Position numbers and translations under genes: made by a program. A stretch of DNA of 64,000 bases from Microbulbifer guangxiensis. Lineage in GTDB: Bacteria > Pseudomonadota > Gammaproteobacteria > Pseudomonadales > Cellvibrionaceae. How positions within the stretch are numbered: the stretch's first letter is position 1; every line of letters begins with the position of its first letter. Shown piece by piece: positions 19,250 to 28,475 of the stretch. The stretch spans positions 186,001 through 250,000 of the forward strand of contig NZ_JAJSAQ010000005.1 in the NCBI RefSeq assembly GCF_021729075.1, written 5' to 3'. The notes beneath the pieces were generated by a model, which was not told the DNA's origin, made no database searches, and was given only the letters and a program-made list of their open reading frames with translations.

Positions 19250-19271
19250 ACCGCCGGCACCCACCGGCGGT
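19250..19271 (+). repeat. Hairpin between def and fmt
   Basis: ACCGCCGG (19250-19257) and CCGGCGGT (19264-19271) form an 8-bp stem with a CACCCA loop, followed by only a weak T-rich tail (CTGCGTTTA). It may partly terminate or attenuate transcription between def and fmt. Confidence 0.5.
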
Positions 19272-19290
19272 CTGCGTTTATATGAGAACC

Positions 19291-20250
19291 ATGCCTGAAT
19301 CACTCAAGATCATTTTCGCCGGCACCCCGGATTTTGCTGCCGCGCATCTGCAGGCACTGCTGGACAGCCAACACGAAGTCATCGCCGTATATACCCAGCC
19401 CGACAGGCCCGCCGGCCGGGGTAAGAAATTATTGCCGAGCCCGGTCAAGGCCGTCGCATTGCAGCACGATGTGCCAGTCTACCAACCCCAGAGCCTACGC
19501 GACGCCGAAGCGCAGGCCGGGCTGCGGCAACTCGGTGCCGACATTATGGTGGTGGTCGCTTACGGACTGATCCTGCCCCAGGCGGTGCTCGATACGCCGC
19601 GACTGGGCTGCGTCAATGTACACGCCTCGCTGCTGCCGCGCTGGCGCGGTGCCGCGCCGATCCAGCGCGCCATCGAGGCGGGCGATCCGGAAAGCGGTGT
19701 CGCCATCATGCAGATGGAAGCCGGGCTCGATACGGGGCCGGTGCTGGTTGAGCGTCGCTGTCCTATCAGTCCCACCGAGACCGGCGGCAGCCTCCATGAC
19801 AAACTTGCCGAGCTGGGCAGGCCGGCATTGTTGCAGGCACTGCAAGAACTTGCCGCCGGCACCGCTTCACTGGAGATTCAGGATGACAGCCGCGCCAATT
19901 ACGCGGCCAAGATTTCCAAGGATGAGGCCCGGATCGACTGGCAGCGCCCGGCAGTGGAAATCGAGCGCAGTATCCGCGCCTTCAATCCCTTCCCGGTATG
20001 CTGGACCACCCTGCCAGGCAAGGGGGATCAGCGACTGCGCGTCTATCGCGCGCGCCTGGAACGCGGCTGTCACAGCGAAACGCCGGGAACCATCATCGCA
20101 GCTGATGAGGAGGGGATCCTGGTCGCCTGCGGTCGTGAGGCGTTGCGGCTGCAGCAACTGCAGTTGCCGGGGAAAAAAATCCTGTCAGCGGATGAGCTGC
20201 TGCGGGGACACGGACAGCTCCTGGCACCGGGCACCCGGCTGGGATCCTGA
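19291..20250 (+). CDS. fmt: Methionyl-tRNA formyltransferase
   Basis: Formylates initiator Met-tRNA using 10-formyl-tetrahydrofolate. The start at 19291 (MPESLKIIFAGTPDFAA) aligns with the E. coli N-terminus; an ATG three codons earlier is possible but not favoured. The N-terminal catalytic domain (about 1-205) contains the signature NVHASLLPRWRGAAPIQRAI (109-128), with the catalytic asparagine and histidine, and D147 in LDTGP. The C-terminal OB-fold tRNA-binding domain follows. The length of 319 residues is typical. It lies downstream of def and upstream of rsmB with a 25-bp gap. Confidence 0.97.
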   Translation: MPESLKIIFAGTPDFAAAHLQALLDSQHEVIAVYTQPDRPAGRGKKLLPSPVKAVALQHDVPVYQPQSLRDAEAQAGLRQLGADIMVVVAYGLILPQAVLDTPRLGCVNVHASLLPRWRGAAPIQRAIEAGDPESGVAIMQMEAGLDTGPVLVERRCPISPTETGGSLHDKLAELGRPALLQALQELAAGTASLEIQDDSRANYAAKISKDEARIDWQRPAVEIERSIRAFNPFPVCWTTLPGKGDQRLRVYRARLERGCHSETPGTIIAADEEGILVACGREALRLQQLQLPGKKILSADELLRGHGQLLAPGTRLGS

Positions 20251-20275
20251 CTGATGACGTGGTGAAAACGAGCCG

Positions 20276-21598
20276 ATGGCCATGAATGACAAACCCCGCA
20301 CCGACGTCCGGGCGGCCGCTGCCCGAGTGCTGGCTGAATTGCTTCAGTCCCGCGGCTCGCTGGCGCGACTGCTGCCGGCGGCAGACCAGTCAGTGCCAGA
20401 GCGGGACCGCGGCCTGTTGCGGGAGCTCTGTTATGGTACGGCCCGGACGGCGCCGCGCCTACAGCTCATTGCAGACAAGCTTTTACGCAAGCCTCCGGCG
20501 GACATTGAAGTGCGTGCCCTGATCCTGCTCGGTCTGTATCAGCTGGAATTCACCCGCATTCCGGATCATGCCGCCATCTCCGCCACTGTCAATGCGGCCC
20601 GCAGCCTCGGACTCGATCGTGCCACCGGCGTGATCAACGGCGTCTTACGCAATGCCCTGCGCAATCGGGAGACACTGCAACGCAAGCTCTCCGGCAACCC
20701 CCAGTTCAGCTCCATGCATCCCGCCTGGCTGCAGCAGGCCATCAAGGGTGCATGGGGAACGGGCGCAGCAGATATTTTTCGCGCCAACAACACCAATCCA
20801 CCCATGACTCTGCGGGTAAATGCGCGCCACCACAGCCGCGACGACTATCTGTCGGAGCTGCAGGCTGCGGCGCTCCCGGCCACCCCCTGCCCGATTTCCC
20901 CCGCGGGCATCACCCTCCAGACGCCCTGCGCCGTGGAGTCTCTCCCGGGCTTTACCGAGGGACGGGTCAGTGTGCAGGATGAATCGGCACAACTGGCGGC
21001 GCTGATACTGGCACCTCAAGAAGGTGAGCGGGTGCTGGATGCCTGTGCCGCCCCGGGCGGCAAAACCTGCCATCTGTTGGAACAGGCCCCCGGCATCCAC
21101 CTCAGTGCCCTCGATATCGACGAGGATCGCCTCGATCGTATCTCAGACAACCTCGCCCGCGGCGGACTGGAGGCCGAACTGATCTGTGCTGATGCCATTG
21201 CGGTCGATGCCTGGTGGGATGGTGAGCCATTTGATCGCATCCTGCTGGACGCCCCGTGCTCTGCCACCGGTGTAATCCGCCGCAACCCCGATATCAAGCT
21301 GTTGCGGCGCGCGGAGGACATCCCCGCGCTTGCGGACCTGCAGAGCCAGCTGCTGCGTACCCAGTGGCAGCTGTTGAAGCCCGGTGGCACGCTCCTGTAT
21401 GCCACCTGTTCGATCCTGCCAGCAGAAAACAGCGAGGTGGTGGCGCGCTTCATTGCGGATACCCCGGATGCGCGCGACAATACACCGGAATTGCTGTTTG
21501 ACAGGGAATGGGGCCTGGACCAGCCGGCTGGCCGGCAGTTGTTTCCGGCAGCGGACGGCGGGGACGGCTTTTACTACGCCCTGCTACAGAAGTCGTAG
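20276..21598 (+). CDS. rsmB: 16S rRNA (cytosine-967-C5)-methyltransferase
   Basis: Methylates C967 of 16S rRNA using SAM. The 440 residues comprise an N-terminal NusB-like RNA-binding domain (about 1-150) and a C-terminal Rossmann methyltransferase of the RsmB/NOP family. The SAM motif DACAAPGGKTCHLLE is present, as are both catalytic cysteine regions, LDAPCSATGVIRRNPD and LLYATCSILPAENS. The length is close to the 429 of E. coli. It lies between fmt and trkA, the standard gammaproteobacterial order. Confidence 0.97.
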   Translation: MAMNDKPRTDVRAAAARVLAELLQSRGSLARLLPAADQSVPERDRGLLRELCYGTARTAPRLQLIADKLLRKPPADIEVRALILLGLYQLEFTRIPDHAAISATVNAARSLGLDRATGVINGVLRNALRNRETLQRKLSGNPQFSSMHPAWLQQAIKGAWGTGAADIFRANNTNPPMTLRVNARHHSRDDYLSELQAAALPATPCPISPAGITLQTPCAVESLPGFTEGRVSVQDESAQLAALILAPQEGERVLDACAAPGGKTCHLLEQAPGIHLSALDIDEDRLDRISDNLARGGLEAELICADAIAVDAWWDGEPFDRILLDAPCSATGVIRRNPDIKLLRRAEDIPALADLQSQLLRTQWQLLKPGGTLLYATCSILPAENSEVVARFIADTPDARDNTPELLFDREWGLDQPAGRQLFPAADGGDGFYYALLQKS

Positions 21599-21656
21599 GC
21601 TGATGCCCCGGCCACAGCGCCTGCGGCCAAAAAAATAAAGGCAGCTGTTTTCAGCT

Positions 21657-23042
21657 ATGAAAATTGTCATTCTCGGCGCGGGCCAGGTGGGTGGTTCCCT
21701 GGCGGAGAGCCTCGCCTCCGAACGCAACGACATCGTGCTCATCGACAGCGATGAAAAGACGCTGCGCGAATTGCGCGACCGTATCGATATCGGTGTCGTG
21801 GTCGGCCATGCCTCCCACCCCGATATACTGCTGGAGGCGGGTATCGAGGATGCGGACATTCTCGTCGCCGTCACCAACAATGACGAGACCAACATGGCGG
21901 CCTGCCAGATCGCGCACTCCCTGTTCCGGGTGCCGACCAAGATCGCCCGCGTTCGCGCAGCCTCTTACCTGCAGTACCCGCAGCTTTTTGATCCTGGCGC
22001 CATTCCCATCGATGTCCTGATCAGCCCGGAACAGCTGGTATCCGAATATATTGCCCGCCTGATGGAAAATCCCGGTGCGTTGCAGGTGCTGGATTTTGCC
22101 GACGGCCGTGTCCAGCTGGTAGCGGTCCGCGCAGTACAGGGCGGGCCCCTGGTGGGTCACCAGCTGCGCTACCTGCGCCAGCACATGCCCAAGGTAGATA
22201 CCCGTGTGGCCGCCATCTACCGTCGCAACAGTCCCATCATTCCCCAGGGCGATACTGTCATCGAGGCCGGTGACGAGGTGTTTTTCATTGCCGCCCGCGC
22301 CGATATCCGCGCGGTGATGAGTGAATTGCGTCGCCTCGAGCAGGGCTACAAGCGGGTGACCATAGCCGGCGGTGGCAATATCGGCCTGCGCCTGGCCCAT
22401 AAACTGGAAAACCGCTACTCGGTCAAAATTATCGAGCAGAGCCATGAGCGCTGCATCTTTCTGTCGGAGGAGTTATCCAATTCGATCATCCTCCATGGCA
22501 GTGCCTCGGACCAGGACCTGCTGCTGGAAGAAAACATCGAGGACACCGATGTATTCCTCGCCCTCACCAACGACGATGAGGCGAACATCATGTCATCGCT
22601 GCTGGCCAAGCGCCTGGGCGCGCGCAAGGTGATGACACTGATCAACAACCGTGCCTACGTGGACCTGGTACAGGGTGGCGAAATCGATATCGCCATCTCG
22701 CCGCAGCAAAACACCATCGGCAGCCTGCTCACCCATGTGCGCCGCGGTGATATGGTGAATGTGCATTCGCTGCGTCGCGGGGCGGCGGAGGCCATTGAAG
22801 TCATCGCCCACGGTGACCAGCGAACCTCTAAAGTGGTTGGCCGCAAGATTGAGGATATCGACCTGCCCGAGGGGGCCGCCATCGGAGCCATCGTGCGCGA
22901 AACCGACCATGGCAGTGAGGTGCTCATCGCCCATGATGATGTCGTTGTACAGACGGACGATCACGTGATCGTCTTCCTGGTCGACCGCCGCCATACCCGC
23001 CACGTGGAGCAGCTGTTCCAGGTGGGCTTCAGTTTCTTCTGA
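21657..23042 (+). CDS. trkA: Trk potassium uptake regulatory protein TrkA
   Basis: Cytoplasmic NAD(H)-binding subunit that gates the TrkH channel. The 461 residues show two tandem RCK_N/RCK_C halves: the first dinucleotide motif is at the N-terminus ([13 protein letters not shown], residues 5-17) and the second, [11 protein letters not shown], is near 238-248. Each half is followed by a TrkA_C domain. The length equals the usual 458. It is 20 bp upstream of trkH, with which it is surely co-transcribed. In many gammaproteobacteria trkA follows rsmB while trkH is elsewhere or next to it, as here. Confidence 0.97.
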   Translation: MKIVILGAGQVGGSLAESLASERNDIVLIDSDEKTLRELRDRIDIGVVVGHASHPDILLEAGIEDADILVAVTNNDETNMAACQIAHSLFRVPTKIARVRAASYLQYPQLFDPGAIPIDVLISPEQLVSEYIARLMENPGALQVLDFADGRVQLVAVRAVQGGPLVGHQLRYLRQHMPKVDTRVAAIYRRNSPIIPQGDTVIEAGDEVFFIAARADIRAVMSELRRLEQGYKRVTIAGGGNIGLRLAHKLENRYSVKIIEQSHERCIFLSEELSNSIILHGSASDQDLLLEENIEDTDVFLALTNDDEANIMSSLLAKRLGARKVMTLINNRAYVDLVQGGEIDIAISPQQNTIGSLLTHVRRGDMVNVHSLRRGAAEAIEVIAHGDQRTSKVVGRKIEDIDLPEGAAIGAIVRETDHGSEVLIAHDDVVVQTDDHVIVFLVDRRHTRHVEQLFQVGFSFF

Positions 23043-23062
23043 CAACAGGCTGGCAAGCGCCG

Positions 23063-24514
23063 ATGCGGATAGCAGTAATTGCGCGAATTTTCGGGATACT
23101 CCTCACGGTGTTCAGCCTGACACTGCTGCCGCCTATCGGCGTATCCCTGTGGTACCAGGATGGCACCCACACTGCGTTCTCTGCCGCATTCGTCATTACC
23201 CTGGTCACGGGCCTGTTCATGTGGCTGCCGGTGCATGACCTGCGACAGGACCTGCGCACCCGGGACGGCTTTGTGGTGACATCCCTGTTCTGGCTGGTGC
23301 TCGGCAGTTTCGGCTCGTTGCCGCTGATCATCAGCCCCCAGCCGGACCTCAGTATCACCGACTCGATTTTTGAAGGCATTTCCGGCCTGACCACGACCGG
23401 TGCCACGGTAATTACCGGCCTCGACAGTCTGCCACCGGCGATCCTCTATTACCGTCAGCAATTGCAGTGGTTCGGTGGGATCGGCGTGATTGTAATCGCC
23501 CTGGCCATCCTGCCAATGCTCGGTATCGGTGGTATGCAGCTCTACAAGGCGGAAACACCGGGGCCCGTGAAAGATACCAAGTTGACGCCGCGGATTGCCG
23601 AAACTGCGCGGGCACTGTTTGTCATCTACATCACCCTCACCGTGCTCTGCGGAATCGGTTATTGGTGGGCGGGCATGACCGTATTCGATGCCGTGGGCCA
23701 TGCATTTTCCACCGTGGCCAACGGCGGCTTCTCCACCCACGACGCCAGCATGGGCTTCTATGCCAACAACCATGCCATCATGGCAATCTGTATCGTGTTC
23801 ATGTTCACTGCCGCCATCAACTTCGGCCTGCATTTCTTTGCCTTCCGCAACCGCACCCTGTCCCATTACTGGAAAGATTCTGAATTCCGCTTCTGGGTGA
23901 CGTTGACTTTCTTTGCGGCAGTGCTGATCAGCTTCTATTTATGGAGCCAGGGAATTTTCAGTGCCGGCAGCAGCTTACTGCATGGTGTTTTCCAGGTAGT
24001 CTCGATCGGTACCACGGCTGGTTTCGCCTCTGAAAACTTTTCCGCCTGGCCAGCTTTCCTGCCCTATGTGCTGTTGATGCTCGGAATACTTGGTGCCTGT
24101 GCCGGCTCCACCTGCGGGGGTATCAAAGCGGTGCGCGGCATGCTGATCATGAAGTCCGGTATGCGCGAGCTGAACCGGCTGGTTCATGCCAATGCGGTAG
24201 TACCGATCAAGGTGAATAAAAAAATCGTCCCCGAGCGGGTGACCGATGCGGTCTGGGGATTTTTTGCCGTTTATATTTTGTCGTTTTTCGTGCTGACGAT
24301 CATTGTGATGGCCACCGGTGAAAATTTTGTGACTTCATTTTCCACGGTCGCCTCCTGCCTGAGTAATATCGGTCCGGCGCTGGGGGATGCGGCGGCACAC
24401 TATGGTGAAGTGAATGAGGTCGCCAAGTGGTTCCTGATTCTCGCCATGCTGATGGGGCGGCTGGAAATCTTCACCCTGCTGGTGCTGTTGACTCCCGCAT
24501 TCTGGCGACACTGA
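23063..24514 (+). CDS. trkH: Trk potassium uptake channel TrkH
   Basis: Inner-membrane K+ channel/transporter of the Trk/Ktr family, 483 residues. Four pore-loop repeats are recognisable by their selectivity-filter sequences, TTTGAT, TVANGG, TTAGFA and SNIGPA, each with the conserved central glycine and flanked by membrane helices (M1-P-M2 fourfold pattern). An N-terminal D0 helix pair is also present. The start ATG at 23063 lies 20 bp after trkA. TrkH and TrkA together with ATP or NADH control osmotic potassium accumulation, which is useful in a marine organism. Confidence 0.97.
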   Translation: MRIAVIARIFGILLTVFSLTLLPPIGVSLWYQDGTHTAFSAAFVITLVTGLFMWLPVHDLRQDLRTRDGFVVTSLFWLVLGSFGSLPLIISPQPDLSITDSIFEGISGLTTTGATVITGLDSLPPAILYYRQQLQWFGGIGVIVIALAILPMLGIGGMQLYKAETPGPVKDTKLTPRIAETARALFVIYITLTVLCGIGYWWAGMTVFDAVGHAFSTVANGGFSTHDASMGFYANNHAIMAICIVFMFTAAINFGLHFFAFRNRTLSHYWKDSEFRFWVTLTFFAAVLISFYLWSQGIFSAGSSLLHGVFQVVSIGTTAGFASENFSAWPAFLPYVLLMLGILGACAGSTCGGIKAVRGMLIMKSGMRELNRLVHANAVVPIKVNKKIVPERVTDAVWGFFAVYILSFFVLTIIVMATGENFVTSFSTVASCLSNIGPALGDAAAHYGEVNEVAKWFLILAMLMGRLEIFTLLVLLTPAFWRH

Positions 24515-24540
24515 TCGGCCGAGGGGAATAATCCTCAGCT

Positions 24541-25152
24541 TTATTCAAAGGTATCGTGCGTACCGACAATGATCTGGAAATAACGCGGCAAGAAGGTCAC
24601 CAGAACCCAGATTTCCAGCAGACAGCCCAGGGCACTCACCGCCATGATGGACTGGCCAAAGAAATTACCACTGGGTGCGTAGTGGGGTGTCCACTCCAGG
24701 GCGACCTGCTGCGAAAAGCCGAGGCCCAGGACCAGGAATGCCACAGCGGTAGCGAGTTTGGGCACCAGTTTCGGCACGACCTTGAATGGCCGTTTTAACC
24801 AGGCCATCAGCACCGGAAACACGCTGAGCTGCAGGGCATAGCGAATCACCACTAGCCAGACAAACAGGGTCAGCACAGAGCTCAGGTGCCAGACCAGGGG
24901 CATCAGGCAGAGAACAAACAGTTTGTCCGCCACCGGATCCAGCAGTGCGCCCACATGGCTGTGCCAGTGGAAGCGCCGTGCCAGGCGCCCGTCGAAAAAA
25001 TCCGTCAGCGCACCGATGATGAAAGCGGCCAGTGCCGCTTCAGCCTGCTCGGCCAGAGACAGCCAGATAATTACCGGGATCAGCAGGATACGCAGGGTGG
25101 ACAGCGCGTTCGGCAGGTGACGCCAGATTGTCGGGGTTTCTGTTTCGGTCAT
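24541..25152 (-). CDS. CDP-alcohol phosphatidyltransferase family protein
   Basis: An integral membrane enzyme of about six helices that transfers a phosphatidyl group from CDP-diacylglycerol to an alcohol. The class signature D-x2-D-G-x2-A-R-x8-G-x3-D-x3-D is complete within residues 51-75 (DFFDGRLAR, then GALLDPVAD). The 203 residues resemble phosphatidylglycerophosphate or cardiolipin-type synthases, but the acceptor alcohol cannot be told from sequence. It converges on trkH (26 bp between stops) and is divergent from the nucleoside transporter gene, with only 42 bp separating their starts. Confidence 0.88.
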   Translation of the reverse strand: MTETETPTIWRHLPNALSTLRILLIPVIIWLSLAEQAEAALAAFIIGALTDFFDGRLARRFHWHSHVGALLDPVADKLFVLCLMPLVWHLSSVLTLFVWLVVIRYALQLSVFPVLMAWLKRPFKVVPKLVPKLATAVAFLVLGLGFSQQVALEWTPHYAPSGNFFGQSIMAVSALGCLLEIWVLVTFLPRYFQIIVGTHDTFE

Positions 25153-25194
25153 TTTGTTTCAGTCGCGCCAGCCGGCGCCGGGGGAGCTGTTTTC

Positions 25195-26433
25195 ATGTGG
25201 CAAGGTCTACTTGGCATCCTGGTATTTACCGCCATTCCGGTTCTCCTGAGCGAGAATCGCCGCGCCATTTCGCCGCGGATGATCATCGCCTGCCTGTTAC
25301 TTCAGTTTGCCATCGCCTGGATCATGCTCAAGGTCACCTGGGTGCAGACTGCACTCCTCGGCCTCAACAGTGCGGTCAAGACGCTGGAACAGGCTGCCCT
25401 CGCCGGCAGCAGTTACATGTTCGGCTACCTGGGCGGTGCCGACCTCCCGTTCGTCGCGGACGGACCCGGTAGCCCTTTTATCATCGCCTTCCAGGTACTG
25501 CCCATTGTACTGGTGATGAGCGCCCTGTCCGCCATCCTGTTCTACTGGGGAGTATTGCAGAAGGTGATTGGTGGCCTCGGCTTCCTGCTGCAGAAAGCCC
25601 TGCGGCTCGATGGCCTGCAGACGTTCAGTGTCGCGTCCAGTGTGTTTTTCGGCATCGTCGAAGCGCCGCTGCTGGTACGCCCCTACTTCCAGTCCATGTC
25701 CCGGTCCACGCTGTTCCTGCTGATCACGGCCGCCATGTCCACGGTGGCGGGCACAGTAATGGTGCTCTATGCCAGCCAGCTGGAGGGGATCGTCGCCAAC
25801 CCGGCCGGCCATATCCTCGTGGCATCATTGATCAGCATGCCGGCGGCAGTGCTGTTCGCCCAGCTGTGGGTGCCGCCGGCCGATCGCCTGGAGCACCACA
25901 TACCCGGGGTACAGAGCGAGGCCCAGAGCACCCTCGATGCTCTGGTGCGAGGGACCGAGGACGGGGTCAAACTGCTGCTGAACATTATCGGCATGATCGT
26001 GGTGCTGTTCGCCCTGATCTACCTGGTCAATGCGCTGCTCGGGGCGGTTTTCGGGGAGGGGATCAGCCTCGAGTACCTGGCATCCATCCTGTTCCACCCG
26101 GTGGTCTGGCTGATGGGTGTGGACCCGGCCGATATCCCCCAGGCCGCAGAGCTGATGAGTATCAAGCTGATCTTCAACGAGTTCGTGGCCTACCAGAAAA
26201 TGGCGGAACTGGGCCCCGCGGCCATGTCGCCGCAAAGCTACCTGATACTGGTCTACGGGATCTGCGGCTTTGCCAACTTTGCCAGCCTTGGCCTGGTGGT
26301 GGGGACCATTTCCACCATCGTGCCCGGGCGAACGGCCGAGGTGGCCTACCTGGCCACGCGCGCACTGTTTGCCGGCCTGCTGGCTACCTGCATGACGGGC
26401 ACGGTGGTCGGGCTGCTGGGTTTACACGGTTAG
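25195..26433 (+). CDS. CNT family nucleoside transporter (NupC-like)
   Basis: A concentrative nucleoside transporter of 412 residues with about 10 membrane segments. It keeps the CNT landmarks EAPLLVRPY (equivalent to the GQTEAPL loop that binds the nucleoside) and IFNEFVAY in the second half. The residues just before the first motif are Gly-Ile-Val instead of Gly-Gln-Thr, so nucleobase preference may differ from the studied E. coli and Vibrio proteins. The start at 25195 (MWQGLLGIL) has GGGGGAG 7 bases upstream; the frame is open earlier but out of family. It converges on the acyltransferase gene with 17 bp between stops. Coupling ion (H+ or Na+) is not decided. Confidence 0.87.
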   Translation: MWQGLLGILVFTAIPVLLSENRRAISPRMIIACLLLQFAIAWIMLKVTWVQTALLGLNSAVKTLEQAALAGSSYMFGYLGGADLPFVADGPGSPFIIAFQVLPIVLVMSALSAILFYWGVLQKVIGGLGFLLQKALRLDGLQTFSVASSVFFGIVEAPLLVRPYFQSMSRSTLFLLITAAMSTVAGTVMVLYASQLEGIVANPAGHILVASLISMPAAVLFAQLWVPPADRLEHHIPGVQSEAQSTLDALVRGTEDGVKLLLNIIGMIVVLFALIYLVNALLGAVFGEGISLEYLASILFHPVVWLMGVDPADIPQAAELMSIKLIFNEFVAYQKMAELGPAAMSPQSYLILVYGICGFANFASLGLVVGTISTIVPGRTAEVAYLATRALFAGLLATCMTGTVVGLLGLHG

Positions 26434-26450
26434 AAGCCGGACCGACATGG

Positions 26451-27338
26451 TCAGGCTTTGCGGTAGAGCCGGGTTTTCCCCTCCGGCCCGCGGCGGAACC
26501 GCTTGTACTCCCATTGGTACTGCTCCGGCGCCTCGGCGATGCAGGCCTCGACGCCGCGGTTCATGGCCGCGAGGGAGACTTTCTGCTCATCGCTGTAGAT
26601 GGCCTGCTCCGCGGGCAGGAAAACCAGCTCGAAACCGTCCTTCAGGCGTTTGCCGAAACCGAACACACAGCGCGCTTTGGTGCGCTTGAGCAGATTGTGG
26701 GCCAGGGTCATGGTCAGCGCGGGCTTGCCAAAAAACGGCGCAAAGTCCCCGCCCGTAGTATCCGGCTCCTGGTCCGGGAGCACCATGACGATGTCACCGT
26801 TTTTCAATGCTTTCAGCAGTGCGCGTACCCCATGCACATTGGTGGGGACCATCTGCGTGCCGGTGACCTCGCGGCCTGAGCGGATGATCGGGTCCAGGGC
26901 AGCGATCTTCGGCGGCGCGTAAAGTGCAATCGAGGGACCGAGGGTAGCCAGGTACATTCCGAAGATTTCCCAGTTACCGGTATGGGGCATCAACACCAGT
27001 ACCCCCTGCCCCTCGTCGACCCCGTCGCTGAGCAGCTGCTGGTTGCGGACCCGCAGGATCTGGTCTTCGCTGCGACTCCAGGGCTGGCGCCACAGGGTCG
27101 CCACTTCGAAGCCGGTCATCGCTGTGTGCACGACACTGCGGCGGGCCAACTGCTCTCTCTCGGCCGGATCCATACCCGGATAGCAGAGCTCCAGGTTGAT
27201 CCGGGTCACCCGCAGGCTTTCCCCCCGGAACAGGACCGCCAGCCAGCCGAATACCCGCCCGAGACGGCGCGACCAGCGCAACGGCAGTCTACCCACCAGT
27301 TTCAGTGCAGTGGCAGCCAGTGCCCCTTTGATATCCAA
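26451..27338 (-). CDS. LpxL/LpxM-type lysophospholipid acyltransferase
   Basis: An inner-membrane lipid A late acyltransferase-like protein, about 295 residues. The HTGNWE box (HX4E) carries the catalytic histidine and glutamate near residues 119-124, and an N-terminal hydrophobic segment anchors the protein. The start is a TTG: the one at 27338 has AGGAAG 8 bases upstream, while the TTG at 27344 is only 2 bases from it, so I prefer 27338. In Pseudomonas an lpxL homologue lies near glyQ at the same place. It is divergent from glyQ across about 170 bp. Which fatty acid it adds to lipid A is not predictable. Confidence 0.9.
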   Translation of the reverse strand: MDIKGALAATALKLVGRLPLRWSRRLGRVFGWLAVLFRGESLRVTRINLELCYPGMDPAEREQLARRSVVHTAMTGFEVATLWRQPWSRSEDQILRVRNQQLLSDGVDEGQGVLVLMPHTGNWEIFGMYLATLGPSIALYAPPKIAALDPIIRSGREVTGTQMVPTNVHGVRALLKALKNGDIVMVLPDQEPDTTGGDFAPFFGKPALTMTLAHNLLKRTKARCVFGFGKRLKDGFELVFLPAEQAIYSDEQKVSLAAMNRGVEACIAEAPEQYQWEYKRFRRGPEGKTRLYRKA

Positions 27339-27414
27339 TGCCAAAACTTCCTATACAAACTTGCGCCGCAGCACACCGCGCACGGGTTCCCGGGCAATTC
27401 CCGCCGGGGGCGCC

Positions 27415-27443
27415 TTTAGTGCGTAACCTGCTGCCGCTATAAT
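27415..27443 (+). promoter_or_regulatory. Predicted sigma-70 promoter of glyQS
   Basis: A perfect -10 TATAAT (27438-27443) lies 17 bp downstream of a weak -35, TTTAGT (27415-27420). It is about 60 bp ahead of the glyQ start. Confidence 0.55.
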
Positions 27444-27506
27444 TGCGTCCCTTTGCCGCGCCCAGAGTCGTGTGGCAGACCGAAACCATCACAGCCGGAG
27501 ATAGCG

Positions 27507-28475
27507 GTGTCCAAGCAATACGACCTCAGCACCTTCCAGGGCCTGATTTTTGCCCTGCAGGATTACTGGGCGCGCCAGGGGTGCGTCATTTTACAGCCTC
27601 TGGATATGGAAGTGGGCGCCGGCACCTTCCACCCGGCCACCTTTCTCCGCGCCATCGGCCCCGAGACCTGGAACGCCGCCTACGTGCAGCCCTGCCGTCG
27701 CCCCACCGATGGCCGCTACGGGGAAAACCCCAACCGCCTGCAGCACTACTATCAGTACCAGGTGGTCCTCAAGCCCTCGCCGGACAATATCCAGGAACTG
27801 TACCTGGACAGCCTGCGCGCCATGGGTGTGGACCCGGCCGTGCATGATATCCGCTTTGTGGAGGACAACTGGGAATCTCCCACCCTCGGCGCCTGGGGCC
27901 TCGGCTGGGAAGTATGGCTGAACGGGATGGAGGTTACCCAGTTCACCTACTTCCAGCAGGTGGGCGGACTGGAGTGCTTCCCGGTCACCGGCGAGATCAC
28001 CTACGGACTCGAGCGGATCGCCATGTACCTGCAGGGCGTTGAATCCATCTATGACCTGGTGTGGACCCGCAATCCGGATGGCAGCCCAGTCACCTATGGC
28101 GACGTGTTCCACCAGAACGAGGTGGAGATGTCCCACTACAACTTCGAGCACGCGGATGTGGAGTTCCTGTTCAATACCTTCGACCACTGTGAGCGCGAGA
28201 GCCAGCGGCTGATCGAACTGGGGCTGCCCCTGCCCGCCTACGAGCAGGTGATGAAGGCATCCCACGCTTTCAACCTGCTGGACGCCCGCCACGCCATCTC
28301 CGTCACCGAGCGCCAGCGCTATATCCTGCGCGTGCGCACCCTGGCCCGGGCCGTGGCCCAGGCCTACTACGACGCGCGCCGCGCCCTCGGCTTCCCGCTG
28401 GCAGCAGAGGAACTCAAGGCCGATATCCTGGCCGAACAGGCGACAGCAGAAGCCAAGCAAGAGGAGAAGCAGTAA
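27507..28475 (+). CDS. glyQ: Glycine--tRNA ligase alpha subunit
   Basis: Catalytic subunit of the bacterial alpha2-beta2 glycyl-tRNA synthetase, a class II enzyme that charges tRNA-Gly. The GTG start at 27507 gives [20 protein letters not shown], with GGAG about 7 bases upstream, and 322 residues in total. It contains the class II motif 2 region ([19 protein letters not shown]) and the [18 protein letters not shown] signature. Its TAA stop overlaps the glyS ATG (TAATG), so the two subunits are translationally coupled and made in balanced amounts. A good TATAAT promoter sits just upstream. Confidence 0.97.
   Translation: MSKQYDLSTFQGLIFALQDYWARQGCVILQPLDMEVGAGTFHPATFLRAIGPETWNAAYVQPCRRPTDGRYGENPNRLQHYYQYQVVLKPSPDNIQELYLDSLRAMGVDPAVHDIRFVEDNWESPTLGAWGLGWEVWLNGMEVTQFTYFQQVGGLECFPVTGEITYGLERIAMYLQGVESIYDLVWTRNPDGSPVTYGDVFHQNEVEMSHYNFEHADVEFLFNTFDHCERESQRLIELGLPLPAYEQVMKASHAFNLLDARHAISVTERQRYILRVRTLARAVAQAYYDARRALGFPLAAEELKADILAEQATAEAKQEEKQ

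Noticed and set aside
23001-23007. CACGTGG core in trkA as another parS
   Set aside because: Flanking bases do not match the palindrome arms; only the core hexamer is shared.
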